Source: Hawksworthiomyces lignivorus (lineage: Eukaryota > Ascomycota > Sordariomycetes > Ophiostomatales > Ophiostomataceae). From it: a DNA stretch of 64,000 bases. The first letter of the stretch is position 1. Each line of letters opens with the position of its first letter. Of this stretch, positions 10,746-23,700 are shown one piece after another. The stretch is taken from assembly GCA_002917075.1 (NCBI GenBank), contig NTMA01000003.1:682001-746000 (forward strand). The letters are read 5' to 3'. The notes beneath the pieces were generated by a model. It saw nothing but the letters and a program-made list of their open reading frames with translations. It ran no database searches and was not told the origin of the DNA. A program made the position numbers and the translations under genes.

Positions 10746-13202
10746 ATGGCCGGTCTCTCAGTTCGAGCTTGTCTTCGGTGCCATCAGAAGAAAGTTAAGG
10801 TATGCCCAACTTCTTCACACCAAATCGCAAGTGCGGTGGTATGTCCAAAAAAAAAAAAAACCCCCTAAGTGGTTGACTTATCCAAGTGTACTGGTTATCC
10901 GGATTGTCGCAGCTGCTGCGAGACTGGGATTCGTTGTGAACCGTATCACCGCCCACGGCGGAGTGAAAGCTTGCAGTATGTATCGCTGTCTCTGTTCTCC
11001 TACGGTTCCGGTTAGGTACTCAATGAACTCCATTCTGATTGATCTCTATGCAGAGCCCTTAAGGATGTTCAAAGACGACTGCAATGGCTCGAAGACGAGC
11101 TGCGAAACGAGTTTCAGATCGATTGCAGGCCGTTGGCAATAGGCACGTCAATTCGGCAACTTCGACAGCAGCTGCCACCGCCGCCGGCCAGTCAGAGCAC
11201 CGAGACAGCTGCTATAAGGGACAAAACTCCAACAGGTGCTGCCAGCGCTGGATTTGACGAGTCGCCGAGAGGTGGTGAAGGTGGCACCGAAGAAGATAAC
11301 AACGCATCAGAGATCAGTCTACTGGCGCTGAACGCGACGGGAGAGCTCAAGTATCTGGGTCCCTCAAGTGGTGCTTTTTTTGCTAGCTACGCTACTGCTC
11401 TCGTACGGGAAGCCTCTAGGGACGCGCTTCAATCGAATACGCGTGGTAATACGGCGCCGCTACCTGTCTCTGTTTCCAGCGGTCGCAATAACCAGTCAGG
11501 ACATACGGCCACAGCTAATCGTCTCGACGAACAGGATGCGTTGCCATCCGAGCAGGGCCCATTATCTGCTGAAGAGCAACAACTGCTACTCGGCTCTTAC
11601 GAGCTGTGGGTTCAGCCAATATACCCCCTCTTCACGGTAAACGGTCTCCGGGCACTCATCGTGCGATGCAGCCGACTACAAACAACAAGTGCGCGGCCTG
11701 ACGGCCGGCTTCCTAAGCCACATATTTGCGGCGAAATGGCCATCTTCTACCTCGTCTTGGCTCTCGGGGCAACAAACTTGACCAACACTCTCAAACAGAC
11801 TCGCACGCATCTCGCTACCACTACAGCCCCACCCAAGCCGTCACCAACAGCACTGTATTCGATGGCGTTGAGATACTTGGATATGAGCATTGCACAGTTG
11901 CACTCAAGTGTCTCTTTTATCCAGATTCTTCTGTTGATCTGCATCTATAGCTCTCACGGGGCGATTGGCTCAAGTCAGTGGCAGCTAGCCGGCCTTGCTA
12001 TACGCGTGAGTTTCTTTGGTACGTATGCATGTGTGGATTTGGAGTACTAATAAATTTAGATGGCGGTCGAAATTGGTCTGCACTATGAACCAAGGTCCTG
12101 GCAGGCTGCTGAAGGTGATGTGGAGGAACGAAGCCGAACCTTTTGGACGGCGTATATCATCGAGATTAGCCTGGCGTATAACTTGGGCCGGCCACCATCT
12201 ATTAGCGAGGAACACATCACGGTTCGCCTACCGCGTCCCTTGGACGACACCGCCCTAGGTGTACTACACGTGCGGCACCGGCAGATCCAGAGTCGCATCG
12301 TAGCGCAGGTATATCACCGGAGGCGGGCTGCTGGCCCCACAAAACCCACAGAAGACGAACGCCAGGCAGTTATCACTGGTCTTCAAAGGCAGCTTGACGA
12401 GTGGCGGGAGCTGCTGCCGGCTGCTGTGTCGAGTTCAGCATCTGCGTACCCGCCGTCCTACTGGGAGCGACTCTACCACGGCACATCGTTCGTACTACAT
12501 CGCGCTAGCCCGCTCTGCCCGCAGCCGGCGTCCTCTTCCATTGAGCGCTGCATTCGCTCCGCTGGCGCTTACATTGAGGCCGTGGTCGATGTGCTGCGGT
12601 CAAGCCATGTGCCGCTTTCGTGGATGCTGGTGCAGGGTATCTTGTTTGCGGGGCTGACTATGCTGATCACGGCGCGCACCAGCTTCGTGCGGCTCCTCCA
12701 AGCCCTCGCGCAGCCGCGTGGGCTCACTTTCTTCTTAGTGGACTTCCCTGGCTGGACTCGTACGTGTTCCGTGTGTCTAGCCATTGTTCAAGAGCGCTGG
12801 CAGGAAGACCTGATTGCGCAACTGAGCAGGCAGTTTGAAGTGCTTGCCGACGACACTTTGCGTATTATTTCAACGGCGGCGATGTCGTCAGGAGCAGAGA
12901 AACAAGTTTTTGCCAACAAAAATGCCGACACAGACGGTGTCGCTGATACCGCTTCCAGTTTGGCAACTTCAATAGCTAGCCACCAACCGTCTGGTATAAC
13001 TACGTCAGCGGCCGTGGTGACGGATAAAACAGTGCCAAATTTCACCGAACCTGCATTACCAGAGACCGTACTGACAGATAGCTGGGAAGATATGAATATG
13101 TTTCGTGATTTTTTCGGCCTCGAGGGTGCACAAACGTTTTGGGACCTATCTCCTTCAGGTGGTGATGACGGCCAGCCATCATTCTTACAAGGCATTTGGT
13201 AA
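10746..13202 (+). CDS. Zn2Cys6 transcription factor, likely regulator of the amidase
   Basis: Zinc-cluster regulator of 745 residues, exons 10746-10799, 10887-10975, 11054-12005 and 12060-13202, all in phase. The cluster spans exon 1 (CLRCHQKKVK) and exon 2 (CTGYPDCRSCCETGIRC) with spacing C-x2-C-x6-C-x5-C-x2-C-x6-C. Exon 3 opens with an acidic/basic helix (ALKDVQRRLQWLEDEL) that looks like the dimerisation coiled coil after the linker. A fungal-specific transcription factor domain follows: ELWVQPIYPLF, then LAGLAIRMAVEIGLHYE and ERSRTFWTAYIIEISLAYNLGRPP. The tail is Ser/Thr/Asp-rich and could be an activation region. Its divergent arrangement with the amidase, and CGG palindromes between them, suggest a pathway-specific amide-utilisation regulator; this is inferred from context and not from a close match to AmdR. 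Confidence 0.87.
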
Positions 13203-13858
13203 TTCTAACCATGTATGCTAGATATGCCAGCGGGTTCAAAGATAAAACGGGCATCAAGCCGAAGTAAAATACGCATACATGTGAAGAGTACTATAGTTAA
13301 CACAAATGCACTCCAAACTGGCTCGATCTATCCACTGTAATACCTGAAAGCGAACACGCAGCGCTAATTTCTTTCAAAGGTGTATTCTCTTTTGACAGAC
13401 ATGCCTGTTTGTCAAGATTCGTGGTATTTTCTTAAGCGAGCCAAGTGGAAGGGTCTAAGCTTGCGCTAGTTATTGGCGCTTCTACTGTTATGGCGTTGAA
13501 ATGGCTGAGATTCCTCAGAATGGCTGCATCAGAGGTAATGATAGGGTGACATCTCGTTCGCCTTTGCTGAGCACGCAAGGCAACCCTCTGTACCTCGAGT
13601 TTCCTCGAAGGTATCAAGGGTCAAGCTTGGCAACGTGGGGTTATGACCGCTCCGCTAATCTATCACTATGGCTTGCTGCTGTCAATGAGTCCTCAGTCTC
13701 AGCCGCAGCGCTTGGCATTCGACCCCGCCGCTATTCGAAATCATCTACCCAATTCTCTCAGGTGCCGATGAGTGTCATCAATAACCAGATAAGAAGCTGT
13801 GAGAGTTTATTGTTGACGACTTTTCTAACCACGGTATCGATGCCGCGTACAAGCCAAT
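13203..13858. other. Intergenic stretch without a recognised gene
   Basis: About 650 bp between the amidase regulator and the HET-NLR gene. An open frame at 13501-13905 overlaps the HET start in another frame, has no domain and is best treated as chance. Probably promoter and 5' leader of the NLR gene. Confidence 0.5.
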
Positions 13859-16800
13859 ATGCGCCTCTTGAGATGGGTCAGCGATGGCAGAGTCGCTCTC
13901 GATGACTTTCCTCCCGGCCAAATCCCCAGTTATGCCATGCTCTCGCATACATGGGGTGCAGAAGAGGTCACATTGCAGGATCTCAACGGAGGCGAAAGCA
14001 ATAAATCTGGCTACAAAAAGGTGACATTCTGTGGAACCGAAGCATCGAAAGATGGCTTGAAATACTTCTGGGTAGATACGTGCTGCATAGACAAGTCAAA
14101 CAGCACAGAGCTACAAGAGGCCATCAATTCCATGTTTCGCTGGTATCGTGATGCTACCGTCTGTTATGCGTACCTAGCGGATGTTTCAGTGGCTGGTTTA
14201 GTGGAGGGATCAACGTCGCCATCTTGGGAGGCAGCTTTTCGCAGCAGCCGATGGTTCACTCGCGGCTGGACGCTGCAAGAGCTTATCGCTCCAGCATCTG
14301 TCAAGTTCTTCTCGAAAGAGGGCAAATTTCTCGGGGACAAGACGTCATTAGAGCATTACATCTGCGAGATAACTGGAATTCCTGCCAAGGCTCTCCACGC
14401 CAACCAGGATCTCTCTACTTTCACTGTCGATGAGCGGATGGCCTGGATGCGCAATCGACAGACCACACGCGAAGAAGACATTGCATATTCGATGCTTGGG
14501 ATTTTTAATGTTTTCATGCCGCTCATCTACAGCGAAGGGAGAGACAAAGCTCTTAGGCGACTTGGGGAAGAGATTCGCAAAGATGCAGATGGTAAACCCA
14601 ATTTTCCCTTATTTGAGATGAGCGATGCTTGGGACATTATAACTTACTAGAAATAGAATCTTCAAGTGGTCGATCAGGTGCAATGAATCGTATCCCAAGC
14701 TATCCTCTCTACTCTATGCAGCCAGTCAAGAATCATATTCAACGAACATCTCTACGGGACAAAATAAGAGAACAATTCTGCCGTGACTTAGATGTCGAAC
14801 GACGAGGACAGACAAAAAAAGTGGGAATATGGGGATCTGGAGGCGTCGGAAAATCCCAGTTAGCCCTGAGCTACCTGCAAAAGTACGCTGATGAATACGA
14901 CGCGACATTTTGGATTCAGGCGGGCGAACCAGCTCTGGTTGACCGAGATTACTTGGAGATATACAAAAGCCTCCCAACCGCCGTAAAAACAGACTCTCAG
15001 CCAACGATAGAAGATGTCAAACGTGCCGTTCTCTCCTGGTTTACTCGCAGAGAAGGAAGGTGGCTAATGGTATTCGACGGTGCTGACTACTTGGATAGAA
15101 ATGACAGAGCGTTTGTGGACCTTCCCCGGTATATTCCCCGATGTCCCGACATGCATGTCATTATTACCAGCCGAAGCTCTACGGCAGGGAAACTCTCTAC
15201 TTTTGATGGACTTCAAGTTGGTCAACTAGAAGAATTACAAGCTCTAGATCTGTTTTTCAGATGCGCCGAGTTAGCCAAGACAGAAGAGACGACAGCCGAC
15301 GCGGAACAAATTGTTAGGGAACTAGGATGCCTTGCCTTGGCTATTAGTATTGCCGGGAATTATGTACAAGAAATGGGGGTGCTGTCCGAGGATCTGCCAG
15401 ACTTTCTAAACGATTTCCGTCGACGTCGGCAAGAGCTGCTGGAGGAAGTACCAGACGAGCTCGTTGACAACTACAACCATAGTGTGATGACAGTATGGGA
15501 GACTTCGTACGAAGCGGTGCATAAGCAGCGACCAGATGCATGTCACGTATTGAAGCTGTTGGCATTCATTAATTATGATGACATATTTCTAGAGCTCTTC
15601 AGCCTCGGACAGCAACCTAGGATGTCGGCAGCATCTTCATCCTCAACTACAGTTACAGAAGAATTTCTACAGATCAACGCATTTAAAAAATGTTTAGTAG
15701 TTTTGGAAAAATATTCACTCCTCCAAAGGAACCGGGATACAACATCATACTCGATGCATAGGTTATTACATGCATGGAGCTATGACAGACTTTTATATAA
15801 AGATACAGAGGACATAAAACGTTTCGGCCTTCTCTCCCTACACCTTCTCTCCCAGGGTGTCTCAAATTGCAAAGATTCGCCTCAAGCAAGAATTCGATTT
15901 ATTCCCCACCTTCATCACAACTTCAACTTAGTTAAACGTGTACAAGATATTACAGAAAATGAAAACATCCGCCTAGTTGATAATTTTGAAAAATTTGGAA
16001 ATTTCTCGACTGATGTTGGGACATGGGACATAGCGGCTGCTTTCCACGCAGAAGTGCTCGGGAGAAGGCATCAAATTCTCGGATCTAAGCATGAAAACAC
16101 AATTGTGGCCATGGGCAACGTTGCAATCCTCCTAAAGTATCAAGGCAAATTCAGTGAGGCTGCAAAGATGCAGAAAGAGATATTAGAAAAGTGGCAGGTT
16201 GTCTCGGGAGATGACAATCCACAGACACTCATGGCTATGCACAACCTCGCTATTACTCTACATGGAGAAGGAAAATTCGAAGACGCTCTGGCCTTAGAAA
16301 GGACGGTTCTGGAAAAGAGACGGCTATACCAAGGAGATGATCACCGGGACACACTTGCGTCTATGGCAAATTTGGCCATTTTCCTACGCAATAAAGGCAT
16401 GCTTCATGAAGCTGTCGCGATGCAAAACTCATTAGTTGAGAAACATCGGCAGATCCTTGGAGAAGATCATCCTCTCATGGTCACGACAATGAGCAATCTT
16501 GCTGCCCTTCTCAGAGACCAAGGCAAGCTCCAAGAATCAGCAACCATATTGAAAGAAGTATTGGAAAAGAGGCGGCAGATACATGGAGATAAGCACCCAG
16601 ATACTATTTCGGCGATGAATAATCTGGCTGTTGCCTTGGCGGATCAGGGCGATATTGTTGAGTCAGTAGCGATGGCGACAGAAGTATTGAAATGCAGGCG
16701 GGAGATCTTAGGGGAGGTGCATCCGGATACGCTGACGGCTATGCACAATCTAGCCCGTGGGCTGAATACACAGGGCCATGTCGGGAAGGCGATAGCCTTG

Positions 16801-18591
16801 GCCGCCGAAGTGGCAGATAAGCGCCGGAAGATTCTTGGATATGAGCATCCCGAGACACTGCTATCAATAAGCACCCACGCAAAGACACTCCTTAGCCAGG
16901 GGGAGTACAAGAAGGCCGAAGATTTAATCTTGGAAGTTTTAGAAAAGAGTCGACGAGTTCTTGGTCAAGACCATCCAGCAACAGCGACAGCTATGGAGAA
17001 CCTTGGTACTTTGTACCACCATCAAAGACGGTTCCAAGAGGCGGTCGATCTGAGAACAGAAGTATTAGCGACATTTCAGCGAAGTTTAGGAGATGATCAT
17101 CCGTCCACAATTGCAACTATGCAAAACCTTGCTGTCTCGTTGACCAGCCAAAATAAATTCAACGAAGCTGCAGTATTGGAAACGAAAGTATTAGAAACAA
17201 GACGGCGTTTGCTTGGAGAAGATCACCAAGATGTTATTTCGGCTATGAATAATCTCGCAGTGACACTGAGCTCCCAAGGAAAGATAGGCATTGCACTACC
17301 TCTAATGTTGCAAGCGGCGGACAAATCGCGGTCCGCTCTGGGAGATAAACACCCAGAGACAATCAAGAAGATGAATTACCTCGTGGACGCGGCCTGCAAT
17401 AACGACAAGATTGATATACTAAAGTTGATGGTAAAAAAAGGTGCTGACCTTACCACCATGAACGATGGTGGCGTGCGGGCAATATTCTTCGCTGCCCTTC
17501 GAGGCGACACCGAGCTAGTGAAATTATTGATTCAGAGCGGTGTCAATCTTAATGGCACGATTACTAACGGCTGGTCTCCTCTAAACGGAGCATCCGAGAG
17601 TGGATATGCAGAGACAGTAAGCCTATTACTTGAGAATGGGGCAGACACGGCCATTGCGAATAATAATGGTTGGACGCCTCTTTATACAGCATCTTTGGAA
17701 GGCCATATCGAGGTTGTTAAAACATTGCTTCAGAGCAATGCAAATCTTGAGGCAGCGGATAATAATGGCTGGACATCGCTTATGGTGGCTTCAATGAGAG
17801 GTCACAGTAACGCAGCACAGCTGCTTCTCGAAGCTGGTGCAGATACTTCCGTCGCGACTGATCAAGGACTGACCGCACTTCATTTCGCTTGTTTTTGCGG
17901 CCATGAGGAGATCGTCAAAGTTTTACTTTCGAACGGTGCTAGCCTTGAAGCAAAGTTGAACTCAGGCTATACTCCACTAATGTGTGCTGTTGAAAACGGA
18001 CATGATGCCGTCGTTGGACTTCTTGTCCAGAGTGCCGACGCGAGCGTGTCGGATTGTGTTGGGCGAACACCGCTATGGCTTGCAGCCAGACTCGGCCAGC
18101 ACAAAATCGTAGACGCGCTGATCTCTATACCAACAGTTTCCATTGATCAAAAAGACTTTTACGGTTCTACTCCGTTGTCGCTAGCGGCACGACACGGCCA
18201 CTCCGAGGTGGTGCAGCGGTTGTTAAATACTCAGCAAGTCGATATTCAGTCACAGGACTTCTTTGGAAGGACGCCTCTGTGGTACAGTCGAGTGTGTAAA
18301 AATGCCACAGTGGTGCAACAGCTGCTGAAAAATGCCGAAATGAAAGGTATATCACTTTGTGAGCAGGATTTGCCCAGAGGCATGCAGCTGAATGAAAGTC
18401 ACGAGCAAACTAGATACTGCGATATTTGTACACTGGGCATTTTAGGTAAAGAAGCATACTATCACTGTGGGGTCTGCATGGCTGGAGATTTTGATATTTG
18501 TCAGACGTGTTTCGAAGCTGAGGGACGTTGCTTAGGCGCAGCTAGCCACACGCTGGTTCGTATGGAAAGTTCAGAAGGCAGCGATGAATAG
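13859..18591 (+). CDS. HET-domain NLR: HET / NB-ARC / TPR / ankyrin / ZZ zinc finger
   Basis: Very large STAND-type NLR of 1,557 residues. Two frames (ends 14650, starts 14629) fuse through a 59-bp intron at 14592-14650 with a phase-1 join, so this is one protein. Residues 1-244 are a HET effector: MRLLRW start, PSYAMLSHTWG, KYFWVDTCCIDK and SRWFTRGWTLQELIAP. NB-ARC follows at about 281-628 with Walker A GIWGSGGVGKSQL (306-313), Walker B RWLMVFDGADY, an HVIITSRSS sensor and GCLALAISIAG in the GLPLA position. About ten 42-residue kinesin-light-chain-like TPRs occupy about 720-1155 (recurring HPxT..AM.NLA), then about nine ankyrin repeats at 1160-1470 and a ZZ finger (CDIC, HCGVC, CQTC) at 1500-1548. 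HET domains trigger cell death in heterokaryon incompatibility, so this is probably a sensor of non-self; ligand unknown. Confidence 0.92.
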
Positions 18592-19270
18592 TTACTTCCC
18601 TCTTACACATAGACTACATATATTGCAGTTTTAAATATAACCATTGCACTAGACGCACGTATTTGATGGGAAGCAGTGTTGTAACCCACACTTTCATATC
18701 ATACGAGAATGTTGCTTCTGTTGGCGGCGTGAAAAGTTTCGCGCAGAATGCCGTACTCTTCGGCAACACTTCTTTGAGCGAAGTATCCACTTAGATCTTA
18801 GACACTGCAACCCCGTAAGCGCTTGGGAATGGTCTACTATCAAAGGCGTAGGGGCAAATAGCAATGCTAGAAGAAAACTGACTGTGCACAGGAGCTCATC
18901 AAAGAGCATCCTCTAAGTAGGTGAGAGCAGGGACAGCACAGGCGCACGTCTTAGAGAATAAATCTTCCAATGAGGAGATTCGGGTGAGAGGTATGACTGC
19001 AATCCGCATGTCGTCATGACATCAAGCGCTTACGATCTGCAAATAGGCAAAAATGATTCAGAGAAGCGGTCAACTGGTGGGGCCAGCCTGTTTCTTCTCG
19101 GCGAAATCTTCATATAAAGGTCAGGCACCTCTGAATAGTATCTCGCCCCGACCGTTGAGTTTATTACTCATTGCAATCTGAGATATATTTTAGTGTTTAA
19201 GAATCAATCTGTCAATTCCATTATTACTTGGTGTTAATGATTAATACAGATTCTTTCATATCGATGCATA
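18592..19270. other. Intergenic stretch without a recognised gene
   Basis: About 680 bp, 3' flank of the HET-NLR gene and promoter of the scytalone-dehydratase-like gene. No domain-bearing frame, repeat or clear motif was seen. Confidence 0.5.
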
Positions 19271-19820
19271 ATGTCTACAGATATTGCGACATCAGGTCCG
19301 AGTCACTCCATAGGATATAGTGGCTGCTACAACGCTGACGGGCCTAAATGCAGACTATCTTGCCATACGCAATATTGCTTTTGAGTGGTCAGAAAGCTAT
19401 GACAACAAGGACTGGGGACGACTTAGAAAGATTCTTGCCCCTTCAGTACGACTCGACTTTCGCAGCCTGGGAGGCGAACTACACGAGAACTTGTCTCCAG
19501 ATGAGTATGTGGCCATTCTTTCCAGCGCGAAACTGCTAGGCGATGCAAGAATGAAAACTCAGCATTTTCTGGGCGCATCGAGATGGGAGCTTCTGAAGGA
19601 TGGGTCGGTGCAAGTCGATCACCAAATTCGAGTAGCACATCAGCGCTATAAGAAAGATGATCTTGTTGAAGTAATGAATAAGGGCCATGCACATGGGGTG
19701 ACGCAACATGTTTATAAGAAGATTGGTGAAATATGGATGCTTGTAGTTGTCGTACCAAACTTGAATTGGTTCGAGCATGACTTATTCGGAACTCTCAACC
19801 CCCCAGATGAGGGATCTTGA
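19271..19820 (+). CDS. Scytalone dehydratase-like protein (SnoaL/NTF2 fold)
   Basis: Homologue of scytalone dehydratase, which in DHN-melanin synthesis dehydrates scytalone and vermelone. A 25-bp first exon (19271-19295) joins exon 19354-19820 across a 58-bp intron with a CTGAC branch site, giving 163 residues, close to the family length. The fold signature is continuous: DYLAIRNIAFEWSESYDNKDWGRLRKILAP, TQHFLG, RVAHQRY, KGHAHG. Against the Magnaporthe enzyme numbering (offset 6), Tyr30, Asp31, His85 and His110 are kept (Y24, D25, H79, H104), but Tyr50 is Phe44, Ser129 is Gly123 and Asn131 is Thr125. These are substrate- and water-binding positions, so activity on scytalone is doubtful. No polyketide synthase or naphthol reductase is nearby; it sits alone between incompatibility-type genes. 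Confidence 0.85.
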
Positions 19821-20781
19821 CCAACGGCGTAACAAAACGCATAGTTTACAGCTGATAAATACTTATTTCCATACCAAGAATTCTCGTTTTTATTTAAGGA
19901 GTCCTGTCTTGCTCGAATATCTTCTTTAAACACTTTCCTCTTCTGTGCATTAGAAATAGGCGTCGTACAGCTAGACACTAGTGCTAAACACCTTTAAATA
20001 AGCTATACTTTGCGACAAAATTACTTTCGCTGCTTGTGCTGTAATTTAAGTTAGGGACTTTAAATAGAACCAAGGGGAATTTGTTATCCCTTTTTAAGGA
20101 GTAGGAACTGGAATGAAGGAGTCAATTTACTCGACCGGCAGCTACATATGCGTTTTGTTTCTTCTATGCATTTTAATATGAAGCAGGCCTCAAGGGAGCT
20201 GAAATACCGATCTAGGACAGTCAACGTACACAGAACAGATAAATACATAAATGATGCGCATGCGGAAGTCTCATAGCAAGGTGAGGTTTAGGAATGAGGT
20301 TGTACGCAGTTCCAAATAAACCTTGTACGAGAATAAAGTCAAGAAGTAGAGCCATATAAAGTTTCACCAACAGTATGATGCCACGTTCGCTTCCTATATG
20401 GCTTGGATAGTATGGGTAACAACTAGTCTATGAGGCTAGTCCTAAATATATGCCAGCTATTGGCATATTTCTGTGCCTCGTTGGATGCATTGATACAATA
20501 ACTTCATGTTTTCACTTAAATATAAATCCAATGTATGTCAGATAACCTTGGGAAAAGAGGCAACTTGGAACTTCGTAGATGTGCCTCTAACTATCAAAAT
20601 GCAAATTGCGTCCGCCTCAGAGTTTATGGAGATCAAGGCTTATTAAAAACAATAGCGAGATATTCAAGCTAGATACAGGGGTACACTATGTTAATTAAGC
20701 AAGGAGTATAAAATCTATATTGATAGTCTTCTACAAGAAAAGAAAATTAAAAATATTGGTTTTTCGTTTTAATTTTACATT
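19821..20781. other. Intergenic stretch without a recognised gene
   Basis: About 960 bp of AT-rich DNA between the 3' ends of two convergent genes. Nothing recognised; it probably holds both terminators and polyadenylation signals. Confidence 0.5.
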
Positions 20782-23700
20782 TTAGGCGTCTTCTTCAGAA
20801 CTACTAGTGTGAAACTTAGAACGCCTCATAATAGTCCGGAGCCTACTTATTGACTTACTTTGTGAATAAGCAATTTCTTCAGAGCCAGACTCGTTGATAT
20901 CATTTGCCCGATCTGCCCATTTAGCGTCGAACTCGTCTGAATCGGAATCTTCGGATTCCTCATCTGAATCAGAGCTAGTATTGTCTTCATCTTCGTCTTC
21001 GTCTTCGTAACTTGCAATACCAGCATAGGTGCTGTCACCGGAGTTGGTCCTCTTGTACATATACCAGCCTACAAGCCCGACAACTACGAGAGTGATGACC
21101 TCACCGACGACTGCAAAGTCAGTTTTATACATAAGAAGAAATATAGGTTATGATGCTCTTACCCATGCTCCAGGCGACATATGTTTGTGCAATTGTGATG
21201 TTGCCATCATCGTCCCTGGCATAGTAATCAAAGGGTATGGCGAAGAGGCTGGTCATAAAGGACAGAGGTGTCTAGATATGATAATTGTAAGTCATACAAA
21301 TAACAGAATGCCACGAGCTCAGTGGAGATGACTAAATAGCTTACGAAAATAATGGTGACTAGCGTAAAGATCAGAATGTAGTTATTCAGGCGGCCGGCCG
21401 TCATAGCCTCATCCAGGGACGCCTGAGCCTGCTTCATCTGCACGAGCGAGTCCAGCTCTGAAATTTTGCGCTGCGCGTACTTGTCGAGTCCCTTAGTGCG
21501 CTCAATGAGCCGGTCGACGCCACAATCTTCGACGAAGGCTTCCCCTAAAAGACCAGCGGCTTTACTGAGCCGGTCGTTGCCGGTACCCGCAGCCCAGAAC
21601 ACGCTGGCAAACTTCTTGACGATATGTCGCTGGGTCTCGAACAAGCGCGTTAGCATGTACAGCTCATCGCGGATATCCTTGAACTCGTCAATGGCGGCGA
21701 CTTCGTCTTTTATTTTCTGGATAGTGCGGCGGTTCTTTGCGTGAGCGACTTTGCGTCGGAATTGGCGGAATAGTTTGGCATCGTCGTCAGACTGATTTGT
21801 TAATATTTCGGCAAGAAGAAAGAGGACACAGTTGACCGAAAAAAAACATCACCTTCTTTGCCAAGGACATTTCGAAAATATCAAGCACATGCGTTCCCAG
21901 ACCCGCATTCCAAAACTCATCCAAAAAAGTCACACATTCAAAAAGAACGTTCTCTACTAGCTGTTCCGGTCGAGTGTACGTGTCGATATCACCCTGCCGA
22001 ATGGTCTCCAGCAGCGTATCATGAACGCTCTGATGATAGCGATCAGGAAAGGCGGTGATTACGTTGTCTATCGATTGTCAGCGTAGCCCTAGCATAGTTT
22101 GCATCTAGATTTGTGTGTCTAACTTTTGTTTAACTTCCATAGCCATAGCTCATTCACCACCAGAAGTTTTTTTTTCGTCTTGGCATCTTCCAGAGTCGTA
22201 TTGTTGGGATGCTCTAATGACGATAGATTGGATTGGTCTTTAATATTGCCGCCATAACAACTGGTCATTAGAAAGGGCATCTTTGAAGTCGTGAAGAAAA
22301 TGAAAGCGAATACTCACCAGAGTACAAGCTCTGTTGTTTACTACTGGTCCTTTCCCTTCTGTAGCCATTTTCCTTTGACCATTTGTATACAACTTGATCT
22401 TTGTCGCGTTTTTTGAGATCTTCCTCTGCGAGTATGCCATAGTAGGCTCGGTCCAGAGTCCGAGTCAAATGGAGGCCACGCAAACCCTTGAAGCTGGACG
22501 ATTGCATCTCGAGTCTACGCATTTTACTAAGCCGCAAATCTTTAATTTGGTACTCGCCAGATTCTCTCGACTTCTTGAAACGGTGCAGAAAGTCTTCTGT
22601 CTCGAAATCGATATACGGGATCTATCAATGTTAGCTTGTGACAGTAATCCTTTTTTCTTCAAGAGACGAACCACTATGGAAATTTTTTGGCTGTCAGAGA
22701 ACTTGGTTGTGTTTCGCCAGATCTCCCGCCTGGTCTCGAGTCGAGCCGTGTCTTTGGATTCCTCGATTGTTTTCACCAAGTCGGAGGTGTTCTCATTTGA
22801 GCTTTTCAAAAAATCGCCAGCCTTGAACACGTGAGCACAACATATTTCGCCTCTTATTAGATTCCATGTACTTGCAACGTACATGCGCTGCTCTTGTCAG
22901 GCAGTCAGGGTCTGTGCCCATCTTCTGGGCAGAGTTTCTGTTTAGAAAATCCCACCCCTCTATCCTTGCTTGGGGCTGCTTCCCTTGCCGTTGTGCTTCT
23001 CCACCGTCGTCGGTCAGACACCATACCAAATCCTAAGAGTTATTAGAAAAAAGATAGAGGACTAGGGAAGAATTAAGACTAGAACGAACCGTGACCCATG
23101 ACATCTATAGAAGTTAATTGTTAGTATAGCTATTGAAAGAGAGCAAACCTTGGCAAACTTGCCTGGTTGGCTGGAATATGAATCCACTTCCAAACGTTCT
23201 CGCGAATCCTATTGTCGTCGCTCTCTTTGCTGCGCCATGTCGATTCAGACAGTTTTCCCTTATCGACACCTTCGCTGTAGTCATCTTTCCACTCATATTC
23301 TTTTAGCTTCCTTTTGACACGTTGGATGAACTTTTGTTCTAGGTCGCTCATCGAATCGTCGTGGTTATGGAGAAGATTGTGGATTGTTACAGACTGGGGC
23401 CAAGTGCAGGCTATCCGGCCATTGTAGAAAAAGTGTACGTATGCGAAAAAATCATGACAGATATCGCCATCGTCATCTGCAAGTTTATTGCTGCTCACTT
23501 CGCTTCTCTCGTCATCGTCGTTTATATGAGACCAACACTTCGGCGCATTTAGTGGAATTGTATGGGGCTTCTCTCGCATCGCCAACCCAACAGGCTGGTC
23601 AAATAGTTGGCTTATTTCCACCCTCATCCCAATGAGCACTTCGATGGGTCGCTGGTCCTGAAAGTTGCGGCATTCAGTGTCGGCGTTGTACTCTAGCAGC

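Noticed and set aside
14629..14650. HET protein and NLR as two overlapping separate genes
   Set aside because: A 59-bp GT-AG intron with matching phase removes the stop and fuses the two, as in other fungal HET-NLRs.
19296..19320. 25-nt intron or frameshift at the start of the scytalone-dehydratase-like gene
   Set aside because: A normal 58-bp intron (19296-19353) with a CTGAC branch site gives a phase-correct join and a family-like N-terminus, so neither is needed.
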